Assembly (NCBI GenBank): GCA_017530275.1 | Contig: JAFXMP010000036.1 | Span: 1-8,291 of the forward strand | Source of the DNA: Clostridia bacterium | GTDB lineage: Bacteria > Bacillota_A > Clostridia > Christensenellales > Aristaeellaceae | Reading direction: 5' to 3' | DNA length: 8,291 nucleotides | Part shown: piece after piece, positions 1-5,666 of the stretch | Numbering within the stretch: position 1 is the stretch's first letter | How the letters are laid out: every line of letters starts with the position of its first letter | Notes under the pieces: generated by a model | What the model was told of the DNA's origin: nothing | Databases searched by the model: none | What the model saw: only the letters and a program-made list of their open reading frames with translations | Position numbers and translations under genes: made by a program

Positions 1-21
1 ATCCCTGTTTGCATCCGCTCT

Positions 22-52
22 GCCGGGTTGTTTTACGCATTCCCGGCTTTCT
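22..52 (+). terminator. possible weak terminator of an upstream gene
   Basis: GCCGGG (22-27) can pair with CCCGGC (42-47) across a 14-base loop and is followed by the pyrimidine stretch TTTCTTCC. The stem is only 6 bp, the loop is large and the U-tract is interrupted, so this is at best a weak terminator for a gene lying before the window. Nothing else was recognised in the first 60 bases. Confidence 0.25.
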
Positions 53-64
53 TCCGCATTTTCC

Positions 65-93
65 TTGCATTGACAGAAAAGATGGCGTATAAT
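65..93 (+). promoter_or_regulatory. promoter of the ATP-grasp gene
   Basis: A perfect -10 box TATAAT (88-93) is preceded at exactly 17 bases by TTGCAT (65-70) as the -35 box. A better -35 match, TTGACA at 70-75, leaves a spacer of only 12 bases and is probably not used. Transcription would begin near base 100 and give a leader of about 50 bases containing the hairpin at 97-128. Confidence 0.6.
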
Positions 94-96
94 GGG

Positions 97-128
97 GACG
101 GTGGAAGGGGAACACTCCTTCCGCCGTC
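97..128 (+). promoter_or_regulatory. leader hairpin before the ATP-grasp gene
   Basis: Bases 97-108 pair with 117-128 to form a 12-bp stem with one G-U pair and an 8-base loop. The stem sits between the -10 box and the ribosome binding site. Bases 131-140 after it contain five T in a row, but these are separated from the stem by AATGA, so termination is uncertain. It could instead protect the 5' end of the mRNA. It matches no riboswitch class known to me. Confidence 0.5.
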
Positions 129-150
129 AATGATTTTTCGGAGGCAGAAT

Positions 151-1161
151 ATGAGCCGGATCACTTATTTTTTCAAGCGCGTGGGGAAAATGGATTTTAC
201 CCGCATGAAGGACACCGCGCGCATGCTGCATAAAAAGACGGGCAAGCCCACGGCGTGGCTGCTGGCGGATATGGGAAAATGCGCCCTCAAATACAATGCC
301 GGCTACATGGATTACAAAATCGCCGAAATGTACAGGCTGAACGACGCCCAGCGCCGCAGCGTGATCACCCGGGGCATATCCAACGAAATCGTGCGCCGGA
401 TGAACGACAAGGCGTACTGGCATTATTTTGACGATAAAACTCAGTTCAACACCACCTTCGCCAAGTGGGTGCAGCGGGACTGGATCAAGTGCGACGAAAG
501 TATGACCCAGCAAGCCCTGACGAAATTCCTGTCCGATAAGGATCAGGTGATTTACAAGCCCCTGGAAGGTTCCAGCGGCCAAGGCATCGTAAAATACCAA
601 AAACAGGATTGGGAAGCCAATCCCGGCCTGTTCCGGGATCAGTTGCTGGAAAACGGCATCGGCATCCTGGAAGAAGTGGTGATCCAGCACAGGGAAATGT
701 CCCGCATGTGCCCCACCTCAGTGAACACCGTGCGCATCGCCACCCTGCTTGGCGATAAAAAGGAAGGGATCGTATACGCTTTCCTGCGCATCGGCAACGG
801 CCGTGTGATGGACAACGTGGACTGCGGCGGCATGGCCGCCCGTGTGGACCTGGACACCGGCACCCTGCTCACCGTGGGGGCGGATAAATTGGGCAACACC
901 TACGAAAAGCACCCCATCACCGGCACGCCCATCATTGGGTTCCAGATCCCCTTCTTCGAGGAAGCCAAGGCCATGTGCCTGGACGCCATGCGGGTGGTGC
1001 CCCAGGTGCGGTTCGTGGCCTGGGACGTAGCCATTACCGAGGACGGCCCCCGCTTTATCGAAGGCAATTCCTTCCCCAGCCACGCCGTGCCCCAGTTCGC
1101 CGCCCACTACCCGGACGGCATCGGCATCCTGCCGGAGTTCCAAAAATTCCTCGATTTATGA
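151..1161 (+). CDS. sugar-transfer-associated ATP-grasp family protein
   Basis: This 336-residue protein resembles the ATP-grasp family found beside polysaccharide and teichoic-acid synthesis genes (Pfam ATPgrasp_ST). Such enzymes are presumed to join a carboxylate to an amine or thiol through an acyl-phosphate; the substrate of this one cannot be read from the sequence. Visible motifs are K136-P137 and the glycine loop GSSGQG (140-145) for ATP, E174/E175 in the adenine-binding strand, the NTVR stretch (192-195), D292 in WDVAITEDGP and the metal-binding E304 and N306 in the IEGN motif. There is no signal peptide, so it is probably cytoplasmic. The start is ATG 151, behind the ribosome binding site CGGAGG (139-144). 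The frame stays open back to base 28, but the promoter lies inside that extension. No glycosyltransferase or capsule gene is adjacent, so the usual context is missing. Confidence 0.8.
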   Translation: MSRITYFFKRVGKMDFTRMKDTARMLHKKTGKPTAWLLADMGKCALKYNAGYMDYKIAEMYRLNDAQRRSVITRGISNEIVRRMNDKAYWHYFDDKTQFNTTFAKWVQRDWIKCDESMTQQALTKFLSDKDQVIYKPLEGSSGQGIVKYQKQDWEANPGLFRDQLLENGIGILEEVVIQHREMSRMCPTSVNTVRIATLLGDKKEGIVYAFLRIGNGRVMDNVDCGGMAARVDLDTGTLLTVGADKLGNTYEKHPITGTPIIGFQIPFFEEAKAMCLDAMRVVPQVRFVAWDVAITEDGPRFIEGNSFPSHAVPQFAAHYPDGIGILPEFQKFLDL

Positions 1162-1278
1162 TTTTTTTCCGATTTTTTGCAGTTGGCAGGATAAAAGAAT
1201 CTCTTTCATTCGTCTGTATGAATGGAAACGACGCCGCCGGGCTTCACTCGGGCGGTTTCAGGCATAAGGAGTGATACC
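1162..1278 (+). other. spacer between the ATP-grasp and surface-protein genes
   Basis: These 117 bases hold two T-runs (near 1162-1178) without a convincing stem, a weak hairpin CATTC/GAATG (1207-1211 with 1220-1224) and a 5-bp CCGCC/GGCGG pairing near 1231-1256. No good promoter was found, so read-through from the ATP-grasp gene is possible. The ribosome binding site AAGGAG (1266-1271) lies 7 bases before the next ATG. Confidence 0.4.
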
Positions 1279-3507
1279 ATGGATTTGATGAAAACCCTGC
1301 TCGTGTACATGATGCTGGTGGTGGGTTCGGCCACCGAAACCGCCCCTGCCGTAACACCCCCGCCGGCCCAGCCCGCCGCTACGGCCTATTCCTATGTGAC
1401 CGCAGCGCCCACGGCCATTCCCACTATGGTCCCCACCAGGGTGCCCACCATGGTGCCGACCGCAGTGCCAACGCCGGTACCGACCGCTACACCCACCGCC
1501 TATACCACCCTGTACGTGGGCGACCGGGGCGAGGACGTGCGCAAGCTGCAGCGCAGGCTGGCCGAATTGGGCTATCTGAACGATAAAATCGACGGCATCT
1601 ACGGCCAGAATACCAAGAAAGCCGTGGAACGCTTCCAATATTATAATAACCTGACGGTGGATGGCATCGCGGGCAAAGCCACCCAGCGGATCCTGTTTGA
1701 AAGCCGGACTGTGGTCACCGCCCCGCCGGACATTACCGCCGGGCCTTCCCCGTCGCCCACGCCCTTGACCGGCATCACCGTACCCGTTTACTATGTGGAC
1801 CAAAATGGCCTGCTGCTCAAGCGGGTGGATATGACCTGCTACGGCACCACCACCATCTACGCCAACGGCAGCTACGCAGGCGCGGGCTATACGCTGATCT
1901 CTTCTTCTTCCGTGGTAGTGACGGTGCGCAACGGCATCGCTTCCCCCGCTTCCGTTACCTTCCGCTATCAAAAGAACGCAACGCCCACGCAGGCACCCGT
2001 CACCGTAGCAGTGCCCGTTTATTACATGACGGATACCGGCGTGATCCTGTACCAGACTACCGCCACCCTGAACCGCGGCGTAGTGTCCTATGTGTCGGTA
2101 AACACCAGCCTGGTGCCAAATTATTACCAACTGACCAGCGCCGCCACCGTGACCGTAGCGGTGAACGCCATGGGCACGCCGAGCCCCGCCAGCGTGATTT
2201 TCACCTTCCGCAACGCCACCCCCACCCCTGTGCCGGAAACCAAACAGGCCCAGATCCCCGTGCGGTACGTGAATGAAAAAGGCTTCCTGCTCAATGAGGC
2301 CACGATCACCGTGGATTACGGCGCCTCCACCCTTGTTTACGCTTCCTCCGCCATGGTGGACGGCGGCTACCGGCTGGTGAGCCAGAATCCCGTGAACGTT
2401 ACGGTGAGCGCCCAAGGCACGCCCAACCCTGCCGTGGTGATCTTCACCTATTCTTATCAGACGCCTACCCCCGCGCCTACGGCGACCCCCAGCCCCGTGC
2501 CGCAGCCCAAGCAGGCGCAGATTCCCGTGCGCTACGTGAACGAAAACGGCTTCCTGCTTAACGAAGCCGTGATCTCCGTGGATTACGGCACTTCCGTCCC
2601 CGTTTACGCTTCCTCCGCCATGGTGGACAGCGGTTACCGGCTGACGAGCCAGAATCCCGTGACTGTCACTGTGAGCACGCTGGGCACACCCTTCCCCGCC
2701 GTGGTGATCTTCACTTATTCCTCTATAACGCCTGTTCCCACAGCCACGCCTACCCCCACCCCTGTGCCGCAGCCCAAGCAGGCGCAGATCCCGGTGCGGT
2801 ATATGACTGAAAACGGCTTCCTGCTCAACGAAGCCGTGATCTCCGTGGATTACGGTACCTCCATCCCCGTTTACGCTTCCTCCGCCATGGTGGACAGTTA
2901 TTATCAGCTGGTGAGCCAGAATCCCGTAACTGTCACGGTAAGCACGCTGGGCACGCCCTTCCCCGCCGTGGTGACCTTCACCTACCAGGCGCCCACTCCG
3001 GTGCCCACGGCTGCGCCTACGCCCACGCCTATGCCGGAACCCACCGCCGTGCCCACCATGATCCCCACGCCGGTGCCTACGGAAGCGCCTACGCCCGCGC
3101 CCACCGAAGCGCCTACGCCCGTGCCCACCGAAGCGCCTACGTCTGAACCTGCGCCCCAGCCTCAGAAAGAACTGACCAAGGTTGGCGGCACTGTGGGCTA
3201 TAACGGCTCTTCCTATTCCGTGGACTGGTACCGCGATGCGTCCGGCAGCATTATGGTCAGTCTGAAAAAGCTGGCAGCAGAATCGATTCTGCCCCGCTAT
3301 ATGCCCGGCACCAGCTTCGTCCTGGGTCATGAGGTGGACGCCTATTATTCCGGCACCCAGATCAACACCCTTACCGTGGACGGCACATCCTATATTGACG
3401 ACGCCGTGATCTGGGAAGGCGATCTGTACGTCGGCGCGCGCTTCCTGGAAGCCCTGGGCCTGCGGGCAATCGCCCAAAGCGATTGGCTGTTCCTGGAAAA
3501 GGACTGA
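1279..3507 (+). CDS. secreted peptidoglycan-binding protein with five MucBP-like repeats
   Basis: This 742-residue protein is probably exported and held on the cell wall. K5 followed by a hydrophobic segment (6-16) looks like a short signal peptide or N-terminal anchor. A Pro/Thr linker (about 42-74) leads to a PG_binding_1-like domain (75-142) with the family pattern [31 protein letters not shown] and DGIAGKAT. Five repeats of about 67 residues follow (166-231, 243-311, 325-391, 414-481, 503-570). Each starts like [13 protein letters not shown] and ends with P-A-V-V-I-F-T-Y or a variant, which resembles MucBP-type repeats. They are separated by short Pro/Thr linkers, then a longer one with PTEAPTP units (about 571-628). 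The C-terminal 635-742 resembles the copper-amine-oxidase-N-like 'stalk' domain. There is no LPXTG motif, so attachment would be through the peptidoglycan-binding domain. Start ATG 1279 has AAGGAG at 7 bases; an in-frame start at 1222 lacks this and would bury the signal peptide. An adhesive or wall-structural role is inferred. Confidence 0.8.
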   Translation: MDLMKTLLVYMMLVVGSATETAPAVTPPPAQPAATAYSYVTAAPTAIPTMVPTRVPTMVPTAVPTPVPTATPTAYTTLYVGDRGEDVRKLQRRLAELGYLNDKIDGIYGQNTKKAVERFQYYNNLTVDGIAGKATQRILFESRTVVTAPPDITAGPSPSPTPLTGITVPVYYVDQNGLLLKRVDMTCYGTTTIYANGSYAGAGYTLISSSSVVVTVRNGIASPASVTFRYQKNATPTQAPVTVAVPVYYMTDTGVILYQTTATLNRGVVSYVSVNTSLVPNYYQLTSAATVTVAVNAMGTPSPASVIFTFRNATPTPVPETKQAQIPVRYVNEKGFLLNEATITVDYGASTLVYASSAMVDGGYRLVSQNPVNVTVSAQGTPNPAVVIFTYSYQTPTPAPTATPSPVPQPKQAQIPVRYVNENGFLLNEAVISVDYGTSVPVYASSAMVDSGYRLTSQNPVTVTVSTLGTPFPAVVIFTYSSITPVPTATPTPTPVPQPKQAQIPVRYMTENGFLLNEAVISVDYGTSIPVYASSAMVDSYYQLVSQNPVTVTVSTLGTPFPAVVTFTYQAPTPVPTAAPTPTPMPEPTAVPTMIPTPVPTEAPTPAPTEAPTPVPTEAPTSEPAPQPQKELTKVGGTVGYNGSSYSVDWYRDASGSIMVSLKKLAAESILPRYMPGTSFVLGHEVDAYYSGTQINTLTVDGTSYIDDAVIWEGDLYVGARFLEALGLRAIAQSDWLFLEKD
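2251..2988 (+). repeat. intragenic tandem repeats (repeats 3-5 of the surface protein)
   Basis: Three units at 2251-2451, 2518-2721 and 2785-2988 are alike at the DNA level and include the preceding linker coding for [10 protein letters not shown]. Units 2 and 3 share long runs of identical bases, for example around the codons for [15 protein letters not shown] and SSAMVDS. The two earlier protein repeats (coded at 1774-1971 and 2005-2211) are much more diverged. This points to recent duplication at the C-terminal side of the array and to possible length variation by recombination. Confidence 0.8.
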
Positions 3508-3526
3508 TTCTACTTAATGATAATTT

Positions 3527-3564
3527 CAGGCCATGGAGAACGATGCTCCATGGCCTGTTTTATT
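3527..3564 (+). terminator. intrinsic terminator after the surface-protein gene
   Basis: CAGGCCATGGAG (3527-3538) pairs perfectly with CTCCATGGCCTG (3546-3557) over a 7-base loop, followed directly by TTTTATT. The 12-bp stem, short loop and U-tract 20 bases after the stop codon make a strong rho-independent terminator. Confidence 0.92.
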
Positions 3565-3614
3565 CCGCAGACTGTAATTTGTTTCGTCATGGTCAGTATT
3601 GGGCACTTTCAGTT

Positions 3615-3719
3615 AGAGTGGAGAGTTGAGAGTTAAGATTTGAGAGTTGAGATGTATTTTGTTTTACAATCGATAGGGACTCAGTTTGACCGACTATATA
3701 AATCTCAACTCTCCACTCT
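3615..3719. repeat. MITE-like element with 17-bp terminal inverted repeats and heptamer repeats
   Basis: AGAGTGGAGAGTTGAGA (3615-3631) recurs as its exact reverse complement at 3703-3719, giving a 105-bp non-coding unit. The left half runs on in 7-base steps: GAGAGTT (3621-3627), GAGAGTT (3628-3634), AAGATTT (3635-3641), GAGAGTT (3642-3648), GAGATGT (3649-3655). No target-site duplication was evident, so calling it a mobile MITE is inference. It could equally be a dispersed palindromic repeat or a source of structured RNA. Confidence 0.6.
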
Positions 3720-3798
3720 TTTGTACAATGACGCATAGCGCCGTGAAGGAATCCAACAAATACAAAAATCTCAAATCCATTCCATGTTTATCTTTTTC

Positions 3799-3819
3799 GC
3801 GCCGTAGGCGCTTTTTTAT
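3799..3819 (+). terminator. small terminator-like hairpin without an obvious upstream gene
   Basis: GCGCC (3799-3803) and GGCGC (3807-3811) form a 5-bp all-GC stem with a GTA loop followed by TTTTTTATT. The short stem makes it modest. No gene ends just before it, so it may be a relic of a lost gene, the end of a short untranslated RNA, or insulation of the downstream toxin-antitoxin promoter. Confidence 0.45.
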
Positions 3820-3823
3820 TGAA

Positions 3824-3842
3824 AAGCATTCTCGAAATGCTT
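3824..3842. repeat. 7-bp inverted repeat at the -35 box of the antitoxin promoter
   Basis: AAGCATT (3824-3830) and AATGCTT (3836-3842) are exact reverse complements around CTCGA, and the right arm overlaps the first two bases of the TTGATT -35 box. It could be an additional repressor site; nothing further can be assigned. Confidence 0.35.
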
Positions 3843-3869
3843 GATTATTTTCTGACGATTGCATATAAT
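3841..3869 (+). promoter_or_regulatory. promoter of the antitoxin-toxin operon
   Basis: TTGATT (3841-3846) and a perfect TATAAT (3864-3869) are separated by 17 bases, a near-consensus sigma-A promoter. The predicted start at about 3876 falls on the palindrome at 3876-3889. Confidence 0.75.
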
Positions 3870-3872
3870 ATA

Positions 3873-3907
3873 GTCAAGCTGACCAGCTTAGTCTTCTTGG
3901 TCAAGCT
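3873..3907. promoter_or_regulatory. probable operator for the Phd-type antitoxin
   Basis: AAGCTG-AC-CAGCTT (3876-3889) is a perfect 6-bp-arm palindrome placed on the predicted transcription start. The octamer GTCAAGCT occurs at 3873-3880, within the palindrome's left arm, and again at 3900-3907. Phd/YefM antitoxins are known to bind such paired sites as dimers, with the toxin modulating affinity; the assignment to this gene is inferred from position. Confidence 0.55.
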
Positions 3908-3924
3908 CAATGGAGGTGAAAATC

Positions 3925-4167
3925 GTGCAAGTGAATATCCTGGAAGCAAAAACGGATTTTTCCAAACTGATCCGCCTGCTGGAATCCAAACGGGAGGACT
4001 GCATTACCGTCGCCAGAAACGGCAAGCCCGTGGCGAAGATCACGCTCATCCAGGAAACGCCCGTTTCCAAGCGAATCGGCGCGGCAAAAGGAAAATTCAC
4101 CATCAAAGGTGATTTTGACACCGATCATCAGGAAATCGCTGATATGCTTACGGGAGGCACATTATGA
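3925..4167 (+). CDS. Phd/YefM-family antitoxin
   Basis: The 80-residue protein has the typical N-terminal Phd pattern: MQVNILEAKTDFSKLI (1-16), then ITVARNGKPVAKI (27-39), which form the DNA-binding dimer domain. Its C-terminal part, with RIGAAKGKF and EIADMLTGG, is the segment that wraps the toxin in this family. It should neutralise the PIN toxin encoded next and repress the shared promoter. I chose GTG 3925 because GGAGGTG (3912-3918) lies 6 bases before it and the family normally begins at this residue. An ATG at 3910 in the same frame would place this ribosome binding site inside the gene. The stop codon overlaps the toxin start by 4 bases (ATGA), indicating translational coupling. Confidence 0.88.
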   Translation: MQVNILEAKTDFSKLIRLLESKREDCITVARNGKPVAKITLIQETPVSKRIGAAKGKFTIKGDFDTDHQEIADMLTGGTL

Positions 4168-4568
4168 ACCTGCTTCTCGACACACACATCGCGATCTGGG
4201 CATTGAATGACGATCCCGCACTGTCCGAAAAAGCAAGAGAATTGATTCTTGACCCGGACAATACCATCTATTACAGCACCGTTTCCGTGTGGGAGGTGCT
4301 TTTGAAACATGCCCGGCGGCCGGAAAGCATTCCTTTTACTGAAAAGGATTTCTCCGAGGGCTGTAAAGAAGCGGGTTTCGTGCCGCTCAATCTGGCGGAA
4401 AACCACATTCTTGCTGTAAGCGCATTAACTCGACCCATTCATTGCAAAGAACACAACGATCCTTTTGACCGGCTACTGCTTGCACAGGCTAAGGTGGAAA
4501 ACTTTTCGTTTCTCACCCATGATACGCTGATTCCTGATTACGCTGAAAAATGTATCATTCCGGTTTGA
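4164..4568 (+). CDS. vapC: PIN-domain ribonuclease toxin, VapC type
   Basis: This 134-residue protein has the family layout of PIN-domain toxins paired with Phd-type antitoxins. The acidic residues expected for Mg2+ binding and RNA cleavage are present: D6 in LLLDTH, E44 in SVWE, D99 and D102 in NDPFDRLL, and D120 in LTHD. The protein spans a whole single domain with no truncation, so the enzyme is predicted to be active. VapC toxins are Mg2+-dependent endoribonucleases that usually cut tRNA or rRNA and stop translation; the target here cannot be predicted. The ribosome binding site GGGAGG (4152-4157) lies in the end of the antitoxin gene, 6 bases from the ATG. Confidence 0.88.
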   Translation: MNLLLDTHIAIWALNDDPALSEKARELILDPDNTIYYSTVSVWEVLLKHARRPESIPFTEKDFSEGCKEAGFVPLNLAENHILAVSALTRPIHCKEHNDPFDRLLLAQAKVENFSFLTHDTLIPDYAEKCIIPV

Positions 4569-4584
4569 AAAAGACCGAATATCG

Positions 4585-4613
4585 TTGATACGTGGAGGCT
4601 ATTGTGGTACAAT
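4585..4613 (+). promoter_or_regulatory. promoter and possible operator of the DUF3990 operon
   Basis: TTGATA (4585-4590) and TACAAT (4608-4613) are separated by 17 bases, giving a good sigma-A promoter 17 bases after the vapC stop codon. The -10 box overlaps a palindrome ATTGT-GGT-ACAAT (4601-4613), and a further ACAAT follows at 4621-4625, so an autorepressor could cover the -10 and start site. The repressor is unknown. Confidence 0.65.
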
Positions 4614-4647
4614 AATCTTGACAATTGCAGTAAGCGAGTTGATGCGT

Positions 4648-5127
4648 ATGATTCTTTTTCACGGCAGTAACGTGGAAGTGCGGGAACCGCGGATGCTGAA
4701 AATTCAGCGCGATCTTGATTTTGGCAGAGGTTTCTATACCACAAGCGATTTTGAACAAGCCAGCAAATGGGCAAAAAGAACGGCTATGCGGCTTGGACAG
4801 CATCAGGCTTTCGTTTCTGTTTATAAAGTGGACGAAGAAAAGCTGCTTTCCCTGCGTATCCTGCGTTTTGACCGGCCTGACAGAGACTGGCTTCGCTTTG
4901 TCGCTGCGAATCGGAAAGGGGGCGCGCCGACAGATCAATGGGATTTGATCTGCGGCCCGGTTGCCGATGACCAAACCATGCCGGTAATCGACCTTTTTCT
5001 CGATGGAATGTACGACGAGGACGAAGCGATCAAACGCCTTTTGCCACAAAAACTAAAGGATCAATATACATTCAAAACATCCAAAGCCATCCTGCTGCTG
5101 CAATGCAAAGAGGTGATCCGGCTATGA
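4648..5127 (+). CDS. DUF3990 protein, putative ADP-ribosyltransferase-like toxin
   Basis: I recognise this 159-residue protein as DUF3990-like from FHGSN (4-8), LDFGRGFYTT (23-32), FVAANRKGG (84-92), ICGPVADD (101-108), EEAIKRL-like DEAIKRL (115-121) and FKTSKAIL (142-149). The early H5-G-S and the G-x-G-F-Y30-T-T strand resemble the first two motifs of ADP-ribosyltransferases of the H-Y-[E/D/Q] type, so a NAD-dependent toxin that modifies a cell target is plausible; this activity is inferred, not shown. No signal peptide is seen. The frame is open back to 4585, but that extension contains the promoter. ATG 4648 is preferred over ATG 4642 because AAGCGAG (4632-4638) lies 9 bases away and family members start at this position. 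The ribosome binding site is weak, as is usual for a toxin. Its stop overlaps the next start by 4 bases. Confidence 0.72.
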   Translation: MILFHGSNVEVREPRMLKIQRDLDFGRGFYTTSDFEQASKWAKRTAMRLGQHQAFVSVYKVDEEKLLSLRILRFDRPDRDWLRFVAANRKGGAPTDQWDLICGPVADDQTMPVIDLFLDGMYDEDEAIKRLLPQKLKDQYTFKTSKAILLLQCKEVIRL

Positions 5128-5372
5128 CGAAAACCCCCTGCTTTTCACTGGATTACTATAACAAAAGCGTGATCCAGATGATCGTGGATAAATACGCCAT
5201 GAGCCCCATGGACGCTTCCCGCGCTTTCCTGACTTCTAAAACCCACGCCATGCTGGAAGACCCGGAATTAGCCATGTGGGAGTTTTCGGACCGCGCCATT
5301 CTCGATATCTGGGAAGCGGAACGGGTGACCGGCGATCCCCGCAATTCCGCATATCTAAGGAGTGAAATATAA
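5124..5372 (+). CDS. small protein of the DUF3990 operon, possible antitoxin or accessory subunit
   Basis: I cannot place this 82-residue protein in a named family with confidence. It is predicted mostly helical and rich in acidic residues, with no signal peptide or membrane segment. A helical first half containing MIVDKYAMSPMDASRAFL (19-36) is followed by THAMLEDPELAMWEF (40-54) and a polar C-terminus with DIWEAERVTGDPRNSAY (61-77). That layout reminds me of short proteins encoded beside DUF3990 genes in Clostridia. ATG 5124 has AAAGAGGTGA (5107-5116) 7 bases upstream, and its start overlaps the DUF3990 stop as ATGA, so the two are translationally coupled. A role as antitoxin or part of the toxin complex is inferred from this position. 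Confidence 0.7.
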   Translation: MTKTPCFSLDYYNKSVIQMIVDKYAMSPMDASRAFLTSKTHAMLEDPELAMWEFSDRAILDIWEAERVTGDPRNSAYLRSEI

Positions 5373-5581
5373 TGTCGGAAGAAATGAAATTCTTTCTTTT
5401 CCTGATCGAGCGGTACGCCAACCATAAAGGCCGTTTGACAGGCGACGTTTTTCGGGAATGGGACAAAAAAGGGATAACGCAGAAGATTTACGACGGCTAT
5501 TGGCAGTACCACCAGGAAGCGATTCAAAACGCCTACGCGGATATTGACAGTCTGGCAGCAACAGGTCGGCACGCCTGGTAA
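5372..5581 (+). CDS. DUF3791-like small protein, possible antitoxin
   Basis: This 69-residue protein resembles DUF3791 proteins: an N-terminal helix MKFFLFLIERYANHKG (5-20), a LTGDVFREWDKKG turn-helix (22-34), then IYDGYWQYHQEAIQNAYADID (38-58), comparable to the family's C-terminal Y-x3-H-x-E pattern. DUF3791 genes commonly sit next to DUF3990 genes, which supports both calls. The start ATG shares one base with the preceding stop (TAATG), and AAGGAG (5357-5362) lies 9 bases upstream, a strong site that would favour high expression compared with the DUF3990 gene. That is the usual antitoxin bias, though here the antitoxin would be last in the operon. Its function is unproven. Confidence 0.65.
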   Translation: MSEEMKFFLFLIERYANHKGRLTGDVFREWDKKGITQKIYDGYWQYHQEAIQNAYADIDSLAATGRHAW

Positions 5582-5598
5582 ATCCCATACAAAAAGCA

Positions 5599-5646
5599 GG
5601 GACCGATGCACATACCAACATGCACCGGTCCCCGTTTTTGTTTTAT
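5599..5646. terminator. bidirectional terminator between converging operons
   Basis: GGGACCG (5599-5605) pairs with CGGTCCC (5626-5632). After one A/C mismatch the stem continues as TGCA/TGCA around a 10-base loop. On the plus strand it is followed by GTTTTTGTTTTATTG. On the minus strand it is followed by TGCTTTTTG. It can therefore end both the DUF3990 operon and the metal-ATPase operon. Confidence 0.85.
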
Positions 5647-5666
5647 TGTTCCCCAATCGTTTACGG

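Larger units (their letters stand above)
3565..3924. other. gene-free stretch with repeats, hairpins and a promoter
   Basis: I see no credible gene in this stretch; the short open frames lack ribosome binding sites and family resemblance. It contains, in order, a MITE-like inverted repeat (3615-3719), a degenerate copy of its right arm (AATCTCAAATCC near 3767-3778), a terminator-like GC hairpin (3799-3817), a 7-bp inverted repeat (3824-3842), and the promoter and operator of the antitoxin-toxin operon. It is more A/T-rich than the surface-protein gene before it. Confidence 0.6.

Noticed and set aside
70..75. TTGACA as the -35 box of the ATP-grasp promoter
   Set aside because: The distance to TATAAT is only 12 bases; TTGCAT at 65-70 gives the proper 17.
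127..690. 187-residue minus-strand frame opposite the ATP-grasp gene
   Set aside because: No family resemblance and no ribosome binding site, and it is fully overlapped by a well-supported gene.
1258..3477. 739-residue open frame on the minus strand opposite the surface-protein gene
   Set aside because: It mirrors the codon bias of the Pro/Thr-rich gene and gives a Gly/His/Arg-rich translation with no recognisable domain or ribosome binding site.
3614..3719. CRISPR array suggested by short repeats
   Set aside because: The repeats are contiguous 7-base units without unique spacers and no cas gene is present.
3819..4112. 97-residue plus-strand frame over the antitoxin promoter
   Set aside because: It runs through the promoter and operator and out of frame into the Phd gene; its translation has no recognisable pattern.
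4556..4580. hairpin at the end of vapC as a terminator
   Set aside because: The ATTCCGGT/ACCGAAT stem is short and bulged and is not followed by a T-run; the next promoter starts 5 bases later.
5236..5656. minus-strand open frames opposite the small genes of the DUF3990 operon
   Set aside because: They cross the bidirectional terminator and conflict with three tightly overlapping plus-strand genes that have good ribosome binding sites.
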